Notes: a model not told the origin generated them from the sequence alone. DNA of 64,000 nucleotides from Kribbella sp. NBC_00382 (GCF_036067295.1 NZ_CP107954.1:186001-250000), one strand, 5' to 3'. Shown: positions 53,554 through 64,000, counted from the first letter of the stretch. A program made the numbers and translations.

Positions 53554-53622
53554 TCTCTCACCTCAACCTTCGAAGGGAGCCAGTACGGCGCTCGCCCACC
53601 GGCGGGCGCCGTACATACGCCT

Positions 53623-55050
<1,428 letters not shown>

Positions 55051-55060
55051 TCCTGCTTTG

Positions 55061-55091
55061 AACGGCCCGGACGCCTCCCGTCCGGGCCGTT
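55061..55091. terminator. Terminator of the importer operon
   Basis: AACGGCCCGGACG, loop CCTCC, and its exact complement (13-bp stem) lie 10 bp after the GH1 stop. Confidence 0.78.
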
Positions 55092-55102
55092 AGCATTCCC
55101 CC

Positions 55103-55915
55103 GTGCTGCCATCCGCTGCTGAACGGGCCATCCGCCACGTGACCGCACTCTCCTCAGGACCACCCGTAGACGGCATGCTCCGCGTCACCCTCAACTTCCA
55201 CCCCGATCGTGCAGGCATCCTCGACACGCTGGCGGCCGATGGGGTCTACCTTTCCCAGTTCGCTACCGGCACGAGCAACGGCGGGCTCACCGCCCATCCC
55301 GCCGGAGACCGCTGGCGCTGGGAGAGCAGGATCTTCGGCGGCGCGTACGACGATGCTCCCGCGACCGAGCGACCCGTCTACGGCGCCCTCAACTTCCGCC
55401 GCCATCGGTTCGGAGCGGCGCCACGCTTCGGCTCCGCCCATCTCCGCCTGAGCGCCGGCGTCCTGGCGAGAACCACCTTCTGCTACCCCGACAGCAACTT
55501 CGAGCCGACTGACTTCGGAGTCGCTTCGAAGTTCGCCCTCACCGACCTCGCCAACGCCGCCGAAGTAGACAGCCTCGACGACTACATCGAAGCCCAGGTC
55601 CACGGCCCGGTCCGCCTCGCCCGCGACGTCGAGGCGTTAGTCCTCGACCCGAGCTACCGGGACACCCCGGTCGAGGAGGCGGCTGGGCGACTGCCCTGCC
55701 CAGTCGAGTGGCACGGCGGCTTCCAATTGACCGTCGACGAGTTGCGGCGCTACCCGGAGTACCGGGGTCAGCGGTTCGTGGATCTCGGGGTGAAGCTTGC
55801 TGTCGACGGCTGGCTGACGCCGCGGGTGCTCGGCGATGCGGCGGCGCTCGATCGGTACGACCTTCAAGACCTCAAGCGGGTCTGGCACTACCTGGCCCGC
55901 TTCGGAGCCAGGTAG
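55103..55915 (+). CDS. DUF3626-family protein
   Basis: 270 aa. Opens MLPSAAERAIRHV and then carries the DUF3626 core: VTLNFHPDRAGILDTLAADGVYLSQFATGTSNGGLTAH, WRWESRIFGGAYDDA, RPVYGALNFRR, and an ADP-ribosyltransferase-like pattern is possible (R/H...STS-like...E) but not certain. The GTG start follows a TAGCAT element by only about 7 bp, so leaderless translation is plausible. It has no evident operon partner; function unknown. It converges with the GH20 gene, 9 bp apart. Confidence 0.85.
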   Translation: MLPSAAERAIRHVTALSSGPPVDGMLRVTLNFHPDRAGILDTLAADGVYLSQFATGTSNGGLTAHPAGDRWRWESRIFGGAYDDAPATERPVYGALNFRRHRFGAAPRFGSAHLRLSAGVLARTTFCYPDSNFEPTDFGVASKFALTDLANAAEVDSLDDYIEAQVHGPVRLARDVEALVLDPSYRDTPVEEAAGRLPCPVEWHGGFQLTVDELRRYPEYRGQRFVDLGVKLAVDGWLTPRVLGDAAALDRYDLQDLKRVWHYLARFGAR

Positions 55916-55924
55916 TGCTCAGCT

Positions 55925-57523
55925 TCAACGCCAGGTGATTTCGGGGGCTCGGTAGAAGTTGATGCTGAGGGTGTCCCAGCGGGAGCCTTGGGCGCCTAGG
56001 CGGGTTTTGTAGGTGGTCCAGTCGAGGGCGGTGGAGGGGGACCAGCCGAGTTCGGCGATGCCTGGGAGGCGAGGGAAGGCCATGTATTCGAGCTTGTCGA
56101 GGTTGTCGAGGGTCTCGGTCCAGATGGGGGCCTCGACGCCGGCGACCGCGGTGGTCGGCAGGTTCGGGATGAGGGTCGACGGGTTCCAGCTGTAGGACTT
56201 CTGGATGCTGACGTAGCCGGCCCAGGACAGGCCATACGGAGTACTGGAGTTGTACTTCATGTCCAGGTACGCCCGGTTGGCCGGTGACAGGACGACCTTG
56301 GCGCCTTGGGCTGCTGCCTTGCGAGCCAGGTCGCGGGACTTGGTGTCGTCGGTGCCCCAGTACTGCGCGATGCTGTTGGCCGGGAGCGTCGTCTCGGCGA
56401 TCTCCTGCCAGCCCATCACCCGCTTGTTCTGCTTGGTGACCAGAGCGGACGCCTTCGGTACGAAGGTCAGGTAGTCGGAGTGCGGCGTGGAGTGCGCCTC
56501 GTCCCCGCCGAGGTGGACGATGTCTCCCGGCGTCTGTTGAGCTACCTCACGAAACACGTCGTCGAGGAACGTGTAGGTGACGGGCTTCGCGACACAGAGC
56601 GAGCTGAAGCCGACGTCGGTGCCGGTGTAGAGCGGCGGGGCAACGTTGTTGCAGTTGAGCTGGGCATAGGAGGCGAGCGCGGCGTTGGTGTGGCCGGGGG
56701 TGTCTATCTCGGGGATGACCTGCAGGTAGTGCTCACCGGCGTACCGGACGAGTTCGGCGAAGTCCGCCTTGCTGTAGAAGCCTCCTGGCGTCCCACCGAC
56801 CTCGAGGCTTCCCCCGTACGTCGTGAGCCGCGGCCAGGAGTCGACCTGGATTCGCCAGCCCTGGTCGTCGGACAGGTGCAGGTGGAGCTTGTTGAGCTTG
56901 TAGAGCGAGGCGAGGTCGATATAGCGCTTCACCTCGGCCAGGGAGAAGAAGTGGCGGGACACGTCGAGCATCGTGCCGCGGTAGGCGTACCGGGGAGAGT
57001 CGTCGATCGTCGTACCGGCCACTGTCCACGGACCAGCCTGCTGGGTCGCTGCGTCGGCCTTGGCGGGTAGTAGCTGCCTGAGGGTGGTGACACCGCGGTA
57101 CAGGCCTTCAGGGGTAGCAGCGGTGACGGTGAGTGCGGTGCTGTCGGCGCGCAACTGGTAGCCCTCGGCACCGAGCGAGGCGGGCCCGTTCGTGGAGAGC
57201 TTGATGCTGGCCGTGCCTGGCACGATCGCCAGCGGATAGCCGGTGGAGACACGCAACCTGGCCGCGAACTGCTCTGCGACCTTGCCGGCTGCCTGGCTCT
57301 CGTCGGCGGTGGCGGCAACGTTGATCGCGCTCGATGAGGTCAGGTTGAAGGTCTGGCCCGTCAACGCGGTTTGGCTGACTGGCTTGGGGATGAGACCGGG
57401 TGCTGGATCTGCCTGTGGCGTGGCCACGGCAGTAGACGATGCGAAGAGGGGCGTCGCTAGCAGAGCGGCCGTGAGGACACCGGCGAGCGAGACCCGACCT
57501 GGGCGGCGGGCGAGTCGTTTCAT
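55925..57523 (-). CDS. Secreted GH20 beta-N-acetylhexosaminidase
   Basis: 532 aa from the ATG at 57523. Signal peptide about 1-35 (RRPGRVSLAGVLTAALLATPLFASSTAVA). GH20b-like N-domain (about 43-175), then the GH20 barrel with the catalytic Asp341-Glu342 pair in HLGGDEAH. The barrel opens YRGTMLDVSRHFFSLAEVKRYIDLASLYKLNKLHLHLSDDQGWR. Releases GlcNAc/GalNAc from chitin fragments or glycans outside the cell. A longer frame continues upstream but has no start signals in keeping with a secreted protein. Confidence 0.93.
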   Translation of the reverse strand: MKRLARRPGRVSLAGVLTAALLATPLFASSTAVATPQADPAPGLIPKPVSQTALTGQTFNLTSSSAINVAATADESQAAGKVAEQFAARLRVSTGYPLAIVPGTASIKLSTNGPASLGAEGYQLRADSTALTVTAATPEGLYRGVTTLRQLLPAKADAATQQAGPWTVAGTTIDDSPRYAYRGTMLDVSRHFFSLAEVKRYIDLASLYKLNKLHLHLSDDQGWRIQVDSWPRLTTYGGSLEVGGTPGGFYSKADFAELVRYAGEHYLQVIPEIDTPGHTNAALASYAQLNCNNVAPPLYTGTDVGFSSLCVAKPVTYTFLDDVFREVAQQTPGDIVHLGGDEAHSTPHSDYLTFVPKASALVTKQNKRVMGWQEIAETTLPANSIAQYWGTDDTKSRDLARKAAAQGAKVVLSPANRAYLDMKYNSSTPYGLSWAGYVSIQKSYSWNPSTLIPNLPTTAVAGVEAPIWTETLDNLDKLEYMAFPRLPGIAELGWSPSTALDWTTYKTRLGAQGSRWDTLSINFYRAPEITWR

Positions 57524-57608
57524 AACCGAGAGTGTTCGGGCCCTCACTGGTCGAGTCAAGGCCCCGTCCGTGGGGTAGCTTTCCGGCAACCGGACATTGG
57601 GGAGCGCT

Positions 57609-58382
57609 ATGGGTGAGTACGTGCAGCTGGGTGCCGTGAAGACCTGGTACGACGAGCAGGGATCGGGTGAGCCACTCGTCCTGATGCACGGTGGGCTGGT
57701 GGATGCGCGGTTCTTCGAGGCCAACACGCCTGCGCTGGCGTCGCATTTCCACGTCTACACGCCGGAGCGGCGCGGCCATGGCCACACGCCTGATGTCGAA
57801 GGGCCGATCAGCTACCAGCTCATGGCCGACGACACGATCGCGTTCCTGGAGACCGTGGTCGGCCAGCCGGCCGATCTGGTCGGCCACAGCGACGGCGCCT
57901 TCACCGCCATGCTCGTCGCGATGCAGCGGCCGGAACTGGTGAAGCGGCTGGTGTTGATCAGCGGCGGCTTCAACAAGTCCGGCGAGGCTGGCCCGGAGAT
58001 GGAGTGGGACGTCCCGATGATCACGCAGTTCCTCGGTCCCGCGTACGGCGAGGTCTCCCCCGACGGCGAGGACCACTTCCCGGTCGTCGCCACCAAGATC
58101 GGCGAGATGGCCGCCAAGGAACCGAACCTGCAGGCCTCGGAACTGGCCGCCGTCACCGCCCGCACCCTGGTGATGTTCTCCGACGACGACCTGATGACGC
58201 TGGCCCACACGGTCGAGATGTACGACAACCTCCCGAACGCCGAACTCGCCATCGTTCCGGGTACTTCCCACTTCCTCCCCCAGGAAAAGCCGGCCCTGGT
58301 CAACACCCTGATCCTCGACTTCCTCACCAACGACCCGGTCCCCACGATCGCCGCCATCCGCCGAGCTCCAGCACCCGAGTAG
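57609..58382 (+). CDS. Alpha/beta-fold hydrolase
   Basis: 257 aa. Nucleophile elbow GHSDGA, oxyanion HGG near residue 30 (LMHGGLVDARFF), acid Asp in FSDDDLMTL and catalytic His in GTSHFLPQE. The cap region is short. ATG at 57609 is preceded by GGGGAG. Related to proline-iminopeptidase/haloperoxidase-like esterases; substrate unknown. It is divergent from the GH20 gene and appears monocistronic. Confidence 0.9.
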   Translation: MGEYVQLGAVKTWYDEQGSGEPLVLMHGGLVDARFFEANTPALASHFHVYTPERRGHGHTPDVEGPISYQLMADDTIAFLETVVGQPADLVGHSDGAFTAMLVAMQRPELVKRLVLISGGFNKSGEAGPEMEWDVPMITQFLGPAYGEVSPDGEDHFPVVATKIGEMAAKEPNLQASELAAVTARTLVMFSDDDLMTLAHTVEMYDNLPNAELAIVPGTSHFLPQEKPALVNTLILDFLTNDPVPTIAAIRRAPAPE

Positions 58383-58443
58383 CTCTTATCCACCCAGCCC
58401 ATCCGCGAGCTGTGGCTGGCGACGGGGTGCGGACATCCCAGGC

Positions 58444-59379
58444 TCAACCATCGGCCCACTCGGCAAGCCGAGCCCCCAGCTTGGCGACCCGCTGCCGTAG
58501 CTCGGGCGGCTCCTCGATCACGAACGGCCGATCGAGCCCGGCGAGGAGTGCGGGGACCCAGTCGAGGCGCTCGGCGCGGAACTGGACCCGTACCTCGGTC
58601 TCGAGTGGGGTGACCAGGGCGAGGCCGAGGGGTAGGCGGCGTTGCACGTCATCCACCGAGCCCTCGACGCGTACCGAGATCTTGTGGGTCCACGGCGCGG
58701 TCGCCAGTGACTCGAGGACGGCGCCTGGCAAGTCGTTGCTGGGCGCATGTTCTGTTGTTGCTGTTAGCAACGAGGCCGAGGTGATGCGGTCCAGCCGAAA
58801 GGTGCGGTCGGCGGTGGCGACGTACCAATGGCCGGAGTGGCCGACCACGCCATCGGGCGCGATCGTGCGGGTGCTGCGTCGCCCGTCTCGATCTCTGTAA
58901 CCGATCTCGACCAACCGGCGGTCCCGCGCCGCCTCGGCGATGGTCAGCAGGACTTCCGAATCGGTCGGTACGGTGGATCGCGGCGGAGCGGTGAACGACG
59001 AGGTGGCGAGCAGGGCGCCGAGGCGGTCGGCCAATCGGGTCGGGAGGACCCGGCGGAGTTTGGCCAGTGCGCTCTCGGAGGCGTGGGACTCCGGTACCAG
59101 GCCGGCCCGTCGACCGACCACGAGTCCGATCGCGACGGCGACCGCTTCATCGTCGGTGAGCATCAGGGGTGGCATTCGGTAGCCGGGTGCGAGGTGGTAG
59201 CCGCCGTAGCGTCCACGCACCGAGCGGACCGGGATGTCCAGCTCGACGAGATGTTCGGCGTACCGGCGTACCGTCCGCTCGTCGACGCCCAACCGCTCGG
59301 CCAGATCCCCGACGCGTCGCGTGCCGCCGCCCTGGAGCAACTCCAGCAGCGCCAGCACCCTCGAAGTCGGCCTCGTCAC
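58444..59379 (-). CDS. WYL-domain transcriptional regulator
   Basis: 311 aa. N-terminal HTH_11 (RVLALLELLQGGGTRRVGDLAERLGVDERTVRRYAEHLVELDIPVRSVRGRYGGYHL) and a WYL effector domain (RTIAPDGVVGHSGHWYVATADRTFRLDRITSASLL). C-terminal WCX region (VQFRAERLDWVPALLAGLDRPFVIEEPPELRQRV). Divergent from a VOC protein gene with a 54-bp gap, so it probably controls that gene and itself. The ligand is unknown. Confidence 0.92.
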   Translation of the reverse strand: MTRPTSRVLALLELLQGGGTRRVGDLAERLGVDERTVRRYAEHLVELDIPVRSVRGRYGGYHLAPGYRMPPLMLTDDEAVAVAIGLVVGRRAGLVPESHASESALAKLRRVLPTRLADRLGALLATSSFTAPPRSTVPTDSEVLLTIAEAARDRRLVEIGYRDRDGRRSTRTIAPDGVVGHSGHWYVATADRTFRLDRITSASLLTATTEHAPSNDLPGAVLESLATAPWTHKISVRVEGSVDDVQRRLPLGLALVTPLETEVRVQFRAERLDWVPALLAGLDRPFVIEEPPELRQRVAKLGARLAEWADG

Positions 59380-59433
59380 ATCAACAAGGATACCGGGCGG
59401 ATCTTGTCCGGTATCAGCTCTACCGTCGATGAC

Positions 59434-59826
59434 ATGACTACTTTCGCCTCAGTCCGCATCGTGACGGATGACCTCGACCGCCTGGTCGCCTTCTACGAGC
59501 ACGTCACCGGCCTCACCGCGACCCGCCCGGTCCCGGTCTTCGCCGAGTTCCGGACGACCGCGGGCACCCTCGCGATCTCCAGCAGCGCGTTGACCGACAA
59601 GCTCTACGGCGCCGACGTGGTCCGCCCAGCCGACAACCACTCAGCTTTCCTGGAGTTCCAGGTCCCCGACGTCGACGCCGAGTTCGACCGCCTCCAAGAC
59701 CTCGACTTCCTCCAGAAGCCGACCACCATGCCGTGGGGCAACCGCTCCCTCGTACTCCGCGACCCCGACGGCAACCTGGTCAACCTCTTCACCCCGCCCA
59801 ACTCCGTCCCGACCGACAGGACATAG
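59434..59826 (+). CDS. VOC/glyoxalase-family protein
   Basis: 130 aa. Two VOC modules: SVRIVTDDLDRLVAFYEHVTGLTATRPVPVFAEFRTTAGTLAISS and AFLEFQVPDVDAEFDRLQDL...PWGNRSLVLRDPDGNLVNLFTPP. The VRDPDGNxVxLF ending is typical. ATG start; a much longer in-frame upstream extension is antisense to the WYL gene and is not real. Likely controlled by the divergent WYL regulator. No catalytic activity can be assigned. Confidence 0.9.
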   Translation: MTTFASVRIVTDDLDRLVAFYEHVTGLTATRPVPVFAEFRTTAGTLAISSSALTDKLYGADVVRPADNHSAFLEFQVPDVDAEFDRLQDLDFLQKPTTMPWGNRSLVLRDPDGNLVNLFTPPNSVPTDRT

Positions 59827-59921
59827 ACCCTCGATCAGGCTCCACCGGCGCCTCCGTGAGCGTGGCCACCGAGCGGACCACCGACTATGTCCTGTCGATC
59901 GGGACGCCCCACCAGCACCGG

Positions 59922-59951
59922 AGGGGCAGACCGCGTCAGCGATCTGCCCCT
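59922..59951. terminator. Terminator of the alpha-galactosidase operon
   Basis: AGGGGCAGA and TCTGCCCCT form a 9-bp stem 16 bp beyond the minus-strand GH27 stop. Confidence 0.5.
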
Positions 59952-59966
59952 GCCTGTACTTCAGCT

Positions 59967-62072
59967 TCAGCAGGTGGCTGTCGGGGCTGCCCAGTCGGCG
60001 CGGTCGTTGTAGCCGCCGTCGCCGGCGTCGCCGACCACCAGGTCGAGGACGCGGACGCCGGTGAGGTCGACGTCGACCGGCTTCGGGTGGTCACGGTCGA
60101 CGACGCCGGAGTCGAACAGGACCTTGCCGTCACCGATCACCTGGAAGGTCGAGGTGCCACCCTCCGGGCCGACGTTGCGGACGGCGTCGTCGATGCCGAC
60201 CGTCGCGGTGAACTTGGTGCACTGCTGGCCGACGTAGTACCGGACCAGAGACGGCGAGGCGACGCCGATGCCGGTCGGGTACGTCTGGCTGACCAGGCTG
60301 ATCGGCGAACCGCCGCCGACACTCTCGTCGACCGTCGGCGACATCCAGCCACTGGTCGCGGTGATCCACGGGTGGTGCGAGAGCGCCGCGACCCCGTCCG
60401 GCGGCACCGGCGCGATGACCAGCGGCGACACCGTCACCTGCTTCTGGTTACCGTAGCCAAGAGTCTCATACTGCGTAGTCGCGGTCAGCGAAGCGTTGCC
60501 CTCAGCAGCCGCCGCGGGCAGCTTCACCTTGAAGGCCAAGGTGACCTTCTGACCGGGAGCCAGCAACAGCGGCGCCTTGCCAATCGGCGTGACAGTCCAG
60601 CCAGCGGCGGCCGTCAGGGCGACTGTCGGCTTGAAGACCGGGAGCACACCATCGTTGCGAACGGCAACCTCTGCGCGCAGTTCGTCGCCACCGGCAACGA
60701 CCGGAACGCTACCCTCAGGGAGTACCTGCGTGCCCACCTGAGTCACCTGTGGGATGCCGGCGGTGACGTGCGGGATACCTGGCACACCACGCGCCGGGCC
60801 GACCCGGAACAGCGCAGTACCGTGGCCCGGTACGGCGGCGCTGATAGTGCCGGCGCTCTCGGTGACGGCGTTGGTCCAGGCGTTCTTCAGCGTGAAGCGA
60901 GCGCCTTGCAGACCGACGGCCGAGGCGGTGGTGGTGAGGGTCTTCGCGCTGTCGCCACGGTTGAGGAGTACGACCGCGCGACTTCCGTCGGCAAGGCGCT
61001 TCACCCACGTCTCCGTAGTACCGGCTGCGCCGACTCGGACGGCCTGTACTGCGGCCTTGTCCTGGTTGATCGCGATGACGTCGGGATCGGTCAGCATGCC
61101 GATCGTGGTGGCGCTCAGCTTGCGGATGTCACTGCCCACGACGAGCGGAGCGGCTGCGACCGACCACAGGGTCAGCTGCGTGCGGAACTCCTCGTCGGTC
61201 ATGCCGAGCTCGGGCGCCAGGTAGTCCGGGTCGCTGAACGCGCCGGGCTTGACCACCTCGGGGTGCCGGGCGTTCGCGTCGTAGTTGCGCAGGACGTCCT
61301 TGAACTTGATGTCGCCCTGGAAGCCGACGTCTGTGTAGGTGCGCCACGCCTGCGCGATCCCCGGCGCGTACGACCAGGAGTTGATCGACTGCTGCGACTC
61401 GGGGTAGTTGCCCCAATCCGGCGAGGTGACCGGGTTGCAGAGGTTGAAGATCAGCGGGCGGTGGCTCGCGTTGTTGTGCAGAGCGTTGGCGAACTCGGTG
61501 AAGACCGTCTTCGGGTCGAGGTTCGCGGCGATACCGCAGAGGTAGTCGACCTTGACGGCGTCGAAACCCCAAGCAGCGAAGGTGTCCGCGTCGTGCTGGT
61601 AGTAGCCGCCGCTGCCGAGGCCGCATTTGCCCGGGATGTACGGGCCGGCGTCGGTGTAGATGCCCGCCTTCAGGCCCTTGCTGTGGATGTAGTCGACGAG
61701 CGGCTTGAGCCCGTTCGGGAACTTGGCGGGGTTGGGGACCAGGTCGCCGGCCGCGCTGCGTGACTCGTCGGCCTGCCAGCCGCCGTCGAGCCAGACGATG
61801 TCGTAGCCGGCCTTCTTGAGGCCGCGGCTGACCATGGAGTCGGCGACCGAGCGGATCGTCGTCTCGGTGAAGTCGCCGCCGAGGCCGTAGTAGGTGTTCC
61901 AGCCCATGTACGGGGTCGGGCTGAGCACTGCGGCCGTGCTGGTCGCGGTGGCCTTTGCCGGGGCTGCTTGGGTGGGTGCGCCGGTGGTCGTGGCTGCTGC
62001 GGTGGTGGCGAGCGTGGCGGTCACCAGGACCGCCGAGAGCGCGCCGCCGAGCAGGGCGGATAGTCGTTTCAC
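59967..62072 (-). CDS. Secreted GH27 alpha-galactosidase with NEW3 and NPCBM domains
   Basis: 701 aa from the GTG at 62072, with GAAGGA about 8 bp upstream. Signal peptide about 1-26. GH27 barrel (about 52-330): YMGWNTYYGLGG, WLDGGWQ, nucleophile Asp176 in AVKVDYLCG, acid/base Asp248 in WRTYTDV. A beta-sandwich, then a NEW3-type domain (about 455-560) and a C-terminal NPCBM carbohydrate-binding domain (about 560-701). Removes alpha-galactosyl groups from galactomannan or raffinose-type sugars outside the cell. It starts 4 bp after the GH36 gene, forming a two-gene operon. Confidence 0.93.
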   Translation of the reverse strand: MKRLSALLGGALSAVLVTATLATTAAATTTGAPTQAAPAKATATSTAAVLSPTPYMGWNTYYGLGGDFTETTIRSVADSMVSRGLKKAGYDIVWLDGGWQADESRSAAGDLVPNPAKFPNGLKPLVDYIHSKGLKAGIYTDAGPYIPGKCGLGSGGYYQHDADTFAAWGFDAVKVDYLCGIAANLDPKTVFTEFANALHNNASHRPLIFNLCNPVTSPDWGNYPESQQSINSWSYAPGIAQAWRTYTDVGFQGDIKFKDVLRNYDANARHPEVVKPGAFSDPDYLAPELGMTDEEFRTQLTLWSVAAAPLVVGSDIRKLSATTIGMLTDPDVIAINQDKAAVQAVRVGAAGTTETWVKRLADGSRAVVLLNRGDSAKTLTTTASAVGLQGARFTLKNAWTNAVTESAGTISAAVPGHGTALFRVGPARGVPGIPHVTAGIPQVTQVGTQVLPEGSVPVVAGGDELRAEVAVRNDGVLPVFKPTVALTAAAGWTVTPIGKAPLLLAPGQKVTLAFKVKLPAAAAEGNASLTATTQYETLGYGNQKQVTVSPLVIAPVPPDGVAALSHHPWITATSGWMSPTVDESVGGGSPISLVSQTYPTGIGVASPSLVRYYVGQQCTKFTATVGIDDAVRNVGPEGGTSTFQVIGDGKVLFDSGVVDRDHPKPVDVDLTGVRVLDLVVGDAGDGGYNDRADWAAPTATC

Positions 62073-62076
62073 GTCT

Positions 62077-64000
62077 TCATCCTTCGGTGGACGGGGTGAT
62101 GACCAGGCAGTGCGAATCAGTCGAGTCGTCCCAGGGGACACCGACCTGCAGCAGGTAGCTGCCCGGGTGGACCTCAGTTCCCACCCGGTAGTTCTTCTCG
62201 GGATCCAGCTCGACCAGCGGGATCCGGCGGGGTCGCGTCGGCAGTGTGCCGCGGACGTTGCCGTCGCCCGTGTTCCACAAGAACACGACGCTCCGGTCTT
62301 CGGTCACGTACTGCGTGCCGTCGGCAAGCTGATAAACCTTGCCGCTGGCAACCACATCTCTGATTTCCTTGTACTGCGCAACGTGCCGCGCCGCCGTCGC
62401 CAGCAGCTCATCGGTCCAGCGCGACAGGTCGGCGCCGATCCCGAGCCCGCCGGCCATCGCGACATGGAACCGGAAGTCGAGCGAACGCTCCCGGCCGTCA
62501 TGGGTGCCCTCGGCATCGGTCACCCACGAACTCATCAGGTGCGGCGAGTAGCCGGTGAGGAACCCGCGCTGGATGCTGAGCCGATCGAGCGGTGCAGTGT
62601 TGTCGCTCGGCCAGAGCGTGTCGACGCGCGCCGCCATACCGAGGTCGACCCGGGCGCCGCCGCCGGCGCAACCTTCGACGTACACCTGCGGGTGCTCGGT
62701 ACGCAGTCGATCGAGGATCTTGTACAGGTTCTCGACCACCTTGCCGTCGAGATCACGCCGCTGATCCCCGGCGTCGAGCCGCGGCCGGTTCGCATCCCAC
62801 TTGAGATAGCTGATCTCGTACGACGAGAGCAGCCGGTCGAGCGTCTCCCAGATCCACTCCGCGACATCGTCACGACTCAGATCGAGCAGCAGCTGGTTGC
62901 GGACCAGCAACGGCTCACGACCGGGCGTTTGGAGGATCCACTCGGGATGCTTGGCCGCCAGCTCTGATGACGGGCTGACCGACTCCGGCTCCACCCACAG
63001 GCCGAAGCCGAGACCGAGCTCCTTCAGGTCCGCGATGAAGTTCCCGAGCCCGTCGGGGAAGGCTGTTTGGTCGACCTCCCAATCTCCCAGCCCGCCGGTA
63101 TCGTCCGACCGCCCGACAAACCATCCGTCGTCGACCACAAACGTCTCGACGCCAGCCCGCACCGCTCGCTTCGCCAACTCGAGCTGATGCCCAGCCCGTA
63201 CGTCGAACTCGGTCGCGAACCAAGAGTTGTAAAGCACCTTCTGCGGCAGCCCTCGCGAGAAGCTCCGCTGGTACGCGTGAAAGGCCCGAGCCAGCCCATC
63301 CAGCCCATCGCTGCTGAAGCCGCCCACCGCGACCGGCGAAACCCAGCTCTCCCCCGGCCCGAGTGCCAACCCGAGACTCGATGCCAGCCGTCCTGCCTGG
63401 ATCCGCGTTTGCCCGGTGGTGTCGACCTCCGCACTCATCTCCCACGAGCCGGACCACGCCAACTGCACTCCCCACGCGGGCCCACTCTGCTCTCCCACAG
63501 CCAGGAACGGCGAGTACGAATGCCCGGTGATCCCCTGCCTGCTGTCGACGCTGAACCGCCCACGCCGCAACTCGACAGAACCTCGCTGGAACTCGCTGTT
63601 CCACTCGCCCCACAGGTAGTTCACCACCGCGCCGTCGCTGGTCGGCACAACAAATCCAGCGGAGTCGTGCCGCTTCAGGCTGACCTCGTCGGCGCCCTCG
63701 TTGTGCACGGCAACCCACCGCTCAACAACATCCAACCCGGCGGGCATGCGGTAGTGCAGGACTACCCGCACTGACCGCTGCTCGTCGAGGAACGTCAGCT
63801 CAAGCGAGTCGTCGCCCTCAACCGAATCCACGAACAGCGGGCGGAGTTCGTCGGAGCCGTCAGGGCCGGTAACCACCAGGTCGGGCGCGGTGGTGTAGCG
63901 GACGCCTTTTACGCCGTACTCCAGCGGCTCGACGTCGGCGCGTGGGATGAAGTGTTCGGTGCCGATCGGGGCGAGCAGCGATGGGCCCTCGGCGATGGCA
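62077..64000 (-). CDS. GH36 alpha-galactosidase, N-terminus beyond the window
   Basis: The frame stays open to the window edge, giving at least 641 residues; the start is outside. Visible GH36 features: N-terminal beta-supersandwich (SAGFVVPTSDGAVVNYLWGEWNSEFQRG), barrel motif LYNSWFATEFD, DDGWFVGR, nucleophile Asp in YLKWDANRP, and acid/base in the CAGGGARVDLGMAARVDTLWPSDNT block. No signal peptide can be assessed. It is upstream of and 4 bp from the GH27 gene, so the two are coupled: an intracellular and a secreted alpha-galactosidase, if the missing start is not a signal peptide. Confidence 0.92.
   Translation of the reverse strand, partial: AIAEGPSLLAPIGTEHFIPRADVEPLEYGVKGVRYTTAPDLVVTGPDGSDELRPLFVDSVEGDDSLELTFLDEQRSVRVVLHYRMPAGLDVVERWVAVHNEGADEVSLKRHDSAGFVVPTSDGAVVNYLWGEWNSEFQRGSVELRRGRFSVDSRQGITGHSYSPFLAVGEQSGPAWGVQLAWSGSWEMSAEVDTTGQTRIQAGRLASSLGLALGPGESWVSPVAVGGFSSDGLDGLARAFHAYQRSFSRGLPQKVLYNSWFATEFDVRAGHQLELAKRAVRAGVETFVVDDGWFVGRSDDTGGLGDWEVDQTAFPDGLGNFIADLKELGLGFGLWVEPESVSPSSELAAKHPEWILQTPGREPLLVRNQLLLDLSRDDVAEWIWETLDRLLSSYEISYLKWDANRPRLDAGDQRRDLDGKVVENLYKILDRLRTEHPQVYVEGCAGGGARVDLGMAARVDTLWPSDNTAPLDRLSIQRGFLTGYSPHLMSSWVTDAEGTHDGRERSLDFRFHVAMAGGLGIGADLSRWTDELLATAARHVAQYKEIRDVVASGKVYQLADGTQYVTEDRSVVFLWNTGDGNVRGTLPTRPRRIPLVELDPEKNYRVGTEVHPGSYLLQVGVPWDDSTDSHCLVITPSTEG

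Noticed and set aside
59733..61763. Open frame of 676 codons antisense to GH27
   Set aside because: Composition typical of an antisense shadow; GH27 catalytic motifs are on the other strand.

Overview
The window is GC-rich, gene-dense DNA with many GTG starts, 4-bp start/stop overlaps (ATGA, GTGA) and actinomycete gene families: an ECF sigma factor with a DGPF-type partner, cebR-type sugar regulation, DUF4190/Septum_form proteins, CBM13 ricin-type lectin tails and CUT1 sugar transporters without their own ATPase. It comes from an actinomycete; a soil Kribbella-like member of the Propionibacteriales is my guess from content, not something the sequence proves.

Layout. 1-18.4 kb holds housekeeping and accessory genes: the end of a methyltransferase, an MFS exporter, a CBS protein, two DUF4190 membrane proteins, a secreted subtilase, a two-gene M16 peptidase, a DGPF/ECF sigma pair, a two-component system, a CUT1 sugar transporter behind a 12-bp palindrome, and a TetR/membrane-protein pair sharing two copies of a putative operator. 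18.5-30.3 kb is a compact, apparently undescribed biosynthetic operon: MFS exporter, radical SAM enzyme, carrier protein, ATP-grasp ligase, Gfo/Idh/MocA oxidoreductase, APH-like kinase, GT-B glycosyltransferase and free-standing condensation domain, followed by a two-gene ABC exporter. There is no adenylation domain, ketosynthase or visible precursor peptide. The ACP plus ATP-grasp plus single-auxiliary-cluster radical SAM set recalls butirosin logic (BtrI/BtrJ/BtrN).

31-37.6 kb carries an FMN reductase, a DedA protein and a cellobiose operon (cebE-cebF-cebG-bglC-cebR order) whose promoter lies between two TGGGAGCGYTCCCA operators. 37.6-55 kb is mainly a beta-glucan locus: GH30 and GH16 secreted glucanases with ricin-type lectin tails, two GH1 beta-glucosidases, ROK and LacI regulators, and a complete peptide/oligosaccharide-family ABC importer. 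Related LacI-type operators (TGAGAGC half sites) stand before the GH16 gene and the importer. The 55-64 kb end adds DUF3626, GH20 hexosaminidase, an alpha/beta hydrolase, a WYL regulator with a VOC protein, and tandem alpha-galactosidases (secreted GH27 and a GH36 gene that runs off the end). GH16, GH30 and GH20 together fit breakdown of fungal cell walls.

Two non-coding signals stand out. A three-palindrome repeat built around GGGGTTAACCCC occurs three times; one copy lies inside the MFS reading frame and another supplies the stop codon of a beta-glucosidase. Separately, a hairpin of about 164 nt with roughly 80-bp arms and many G.U pairs sits between the GH30 and GH16 genes.
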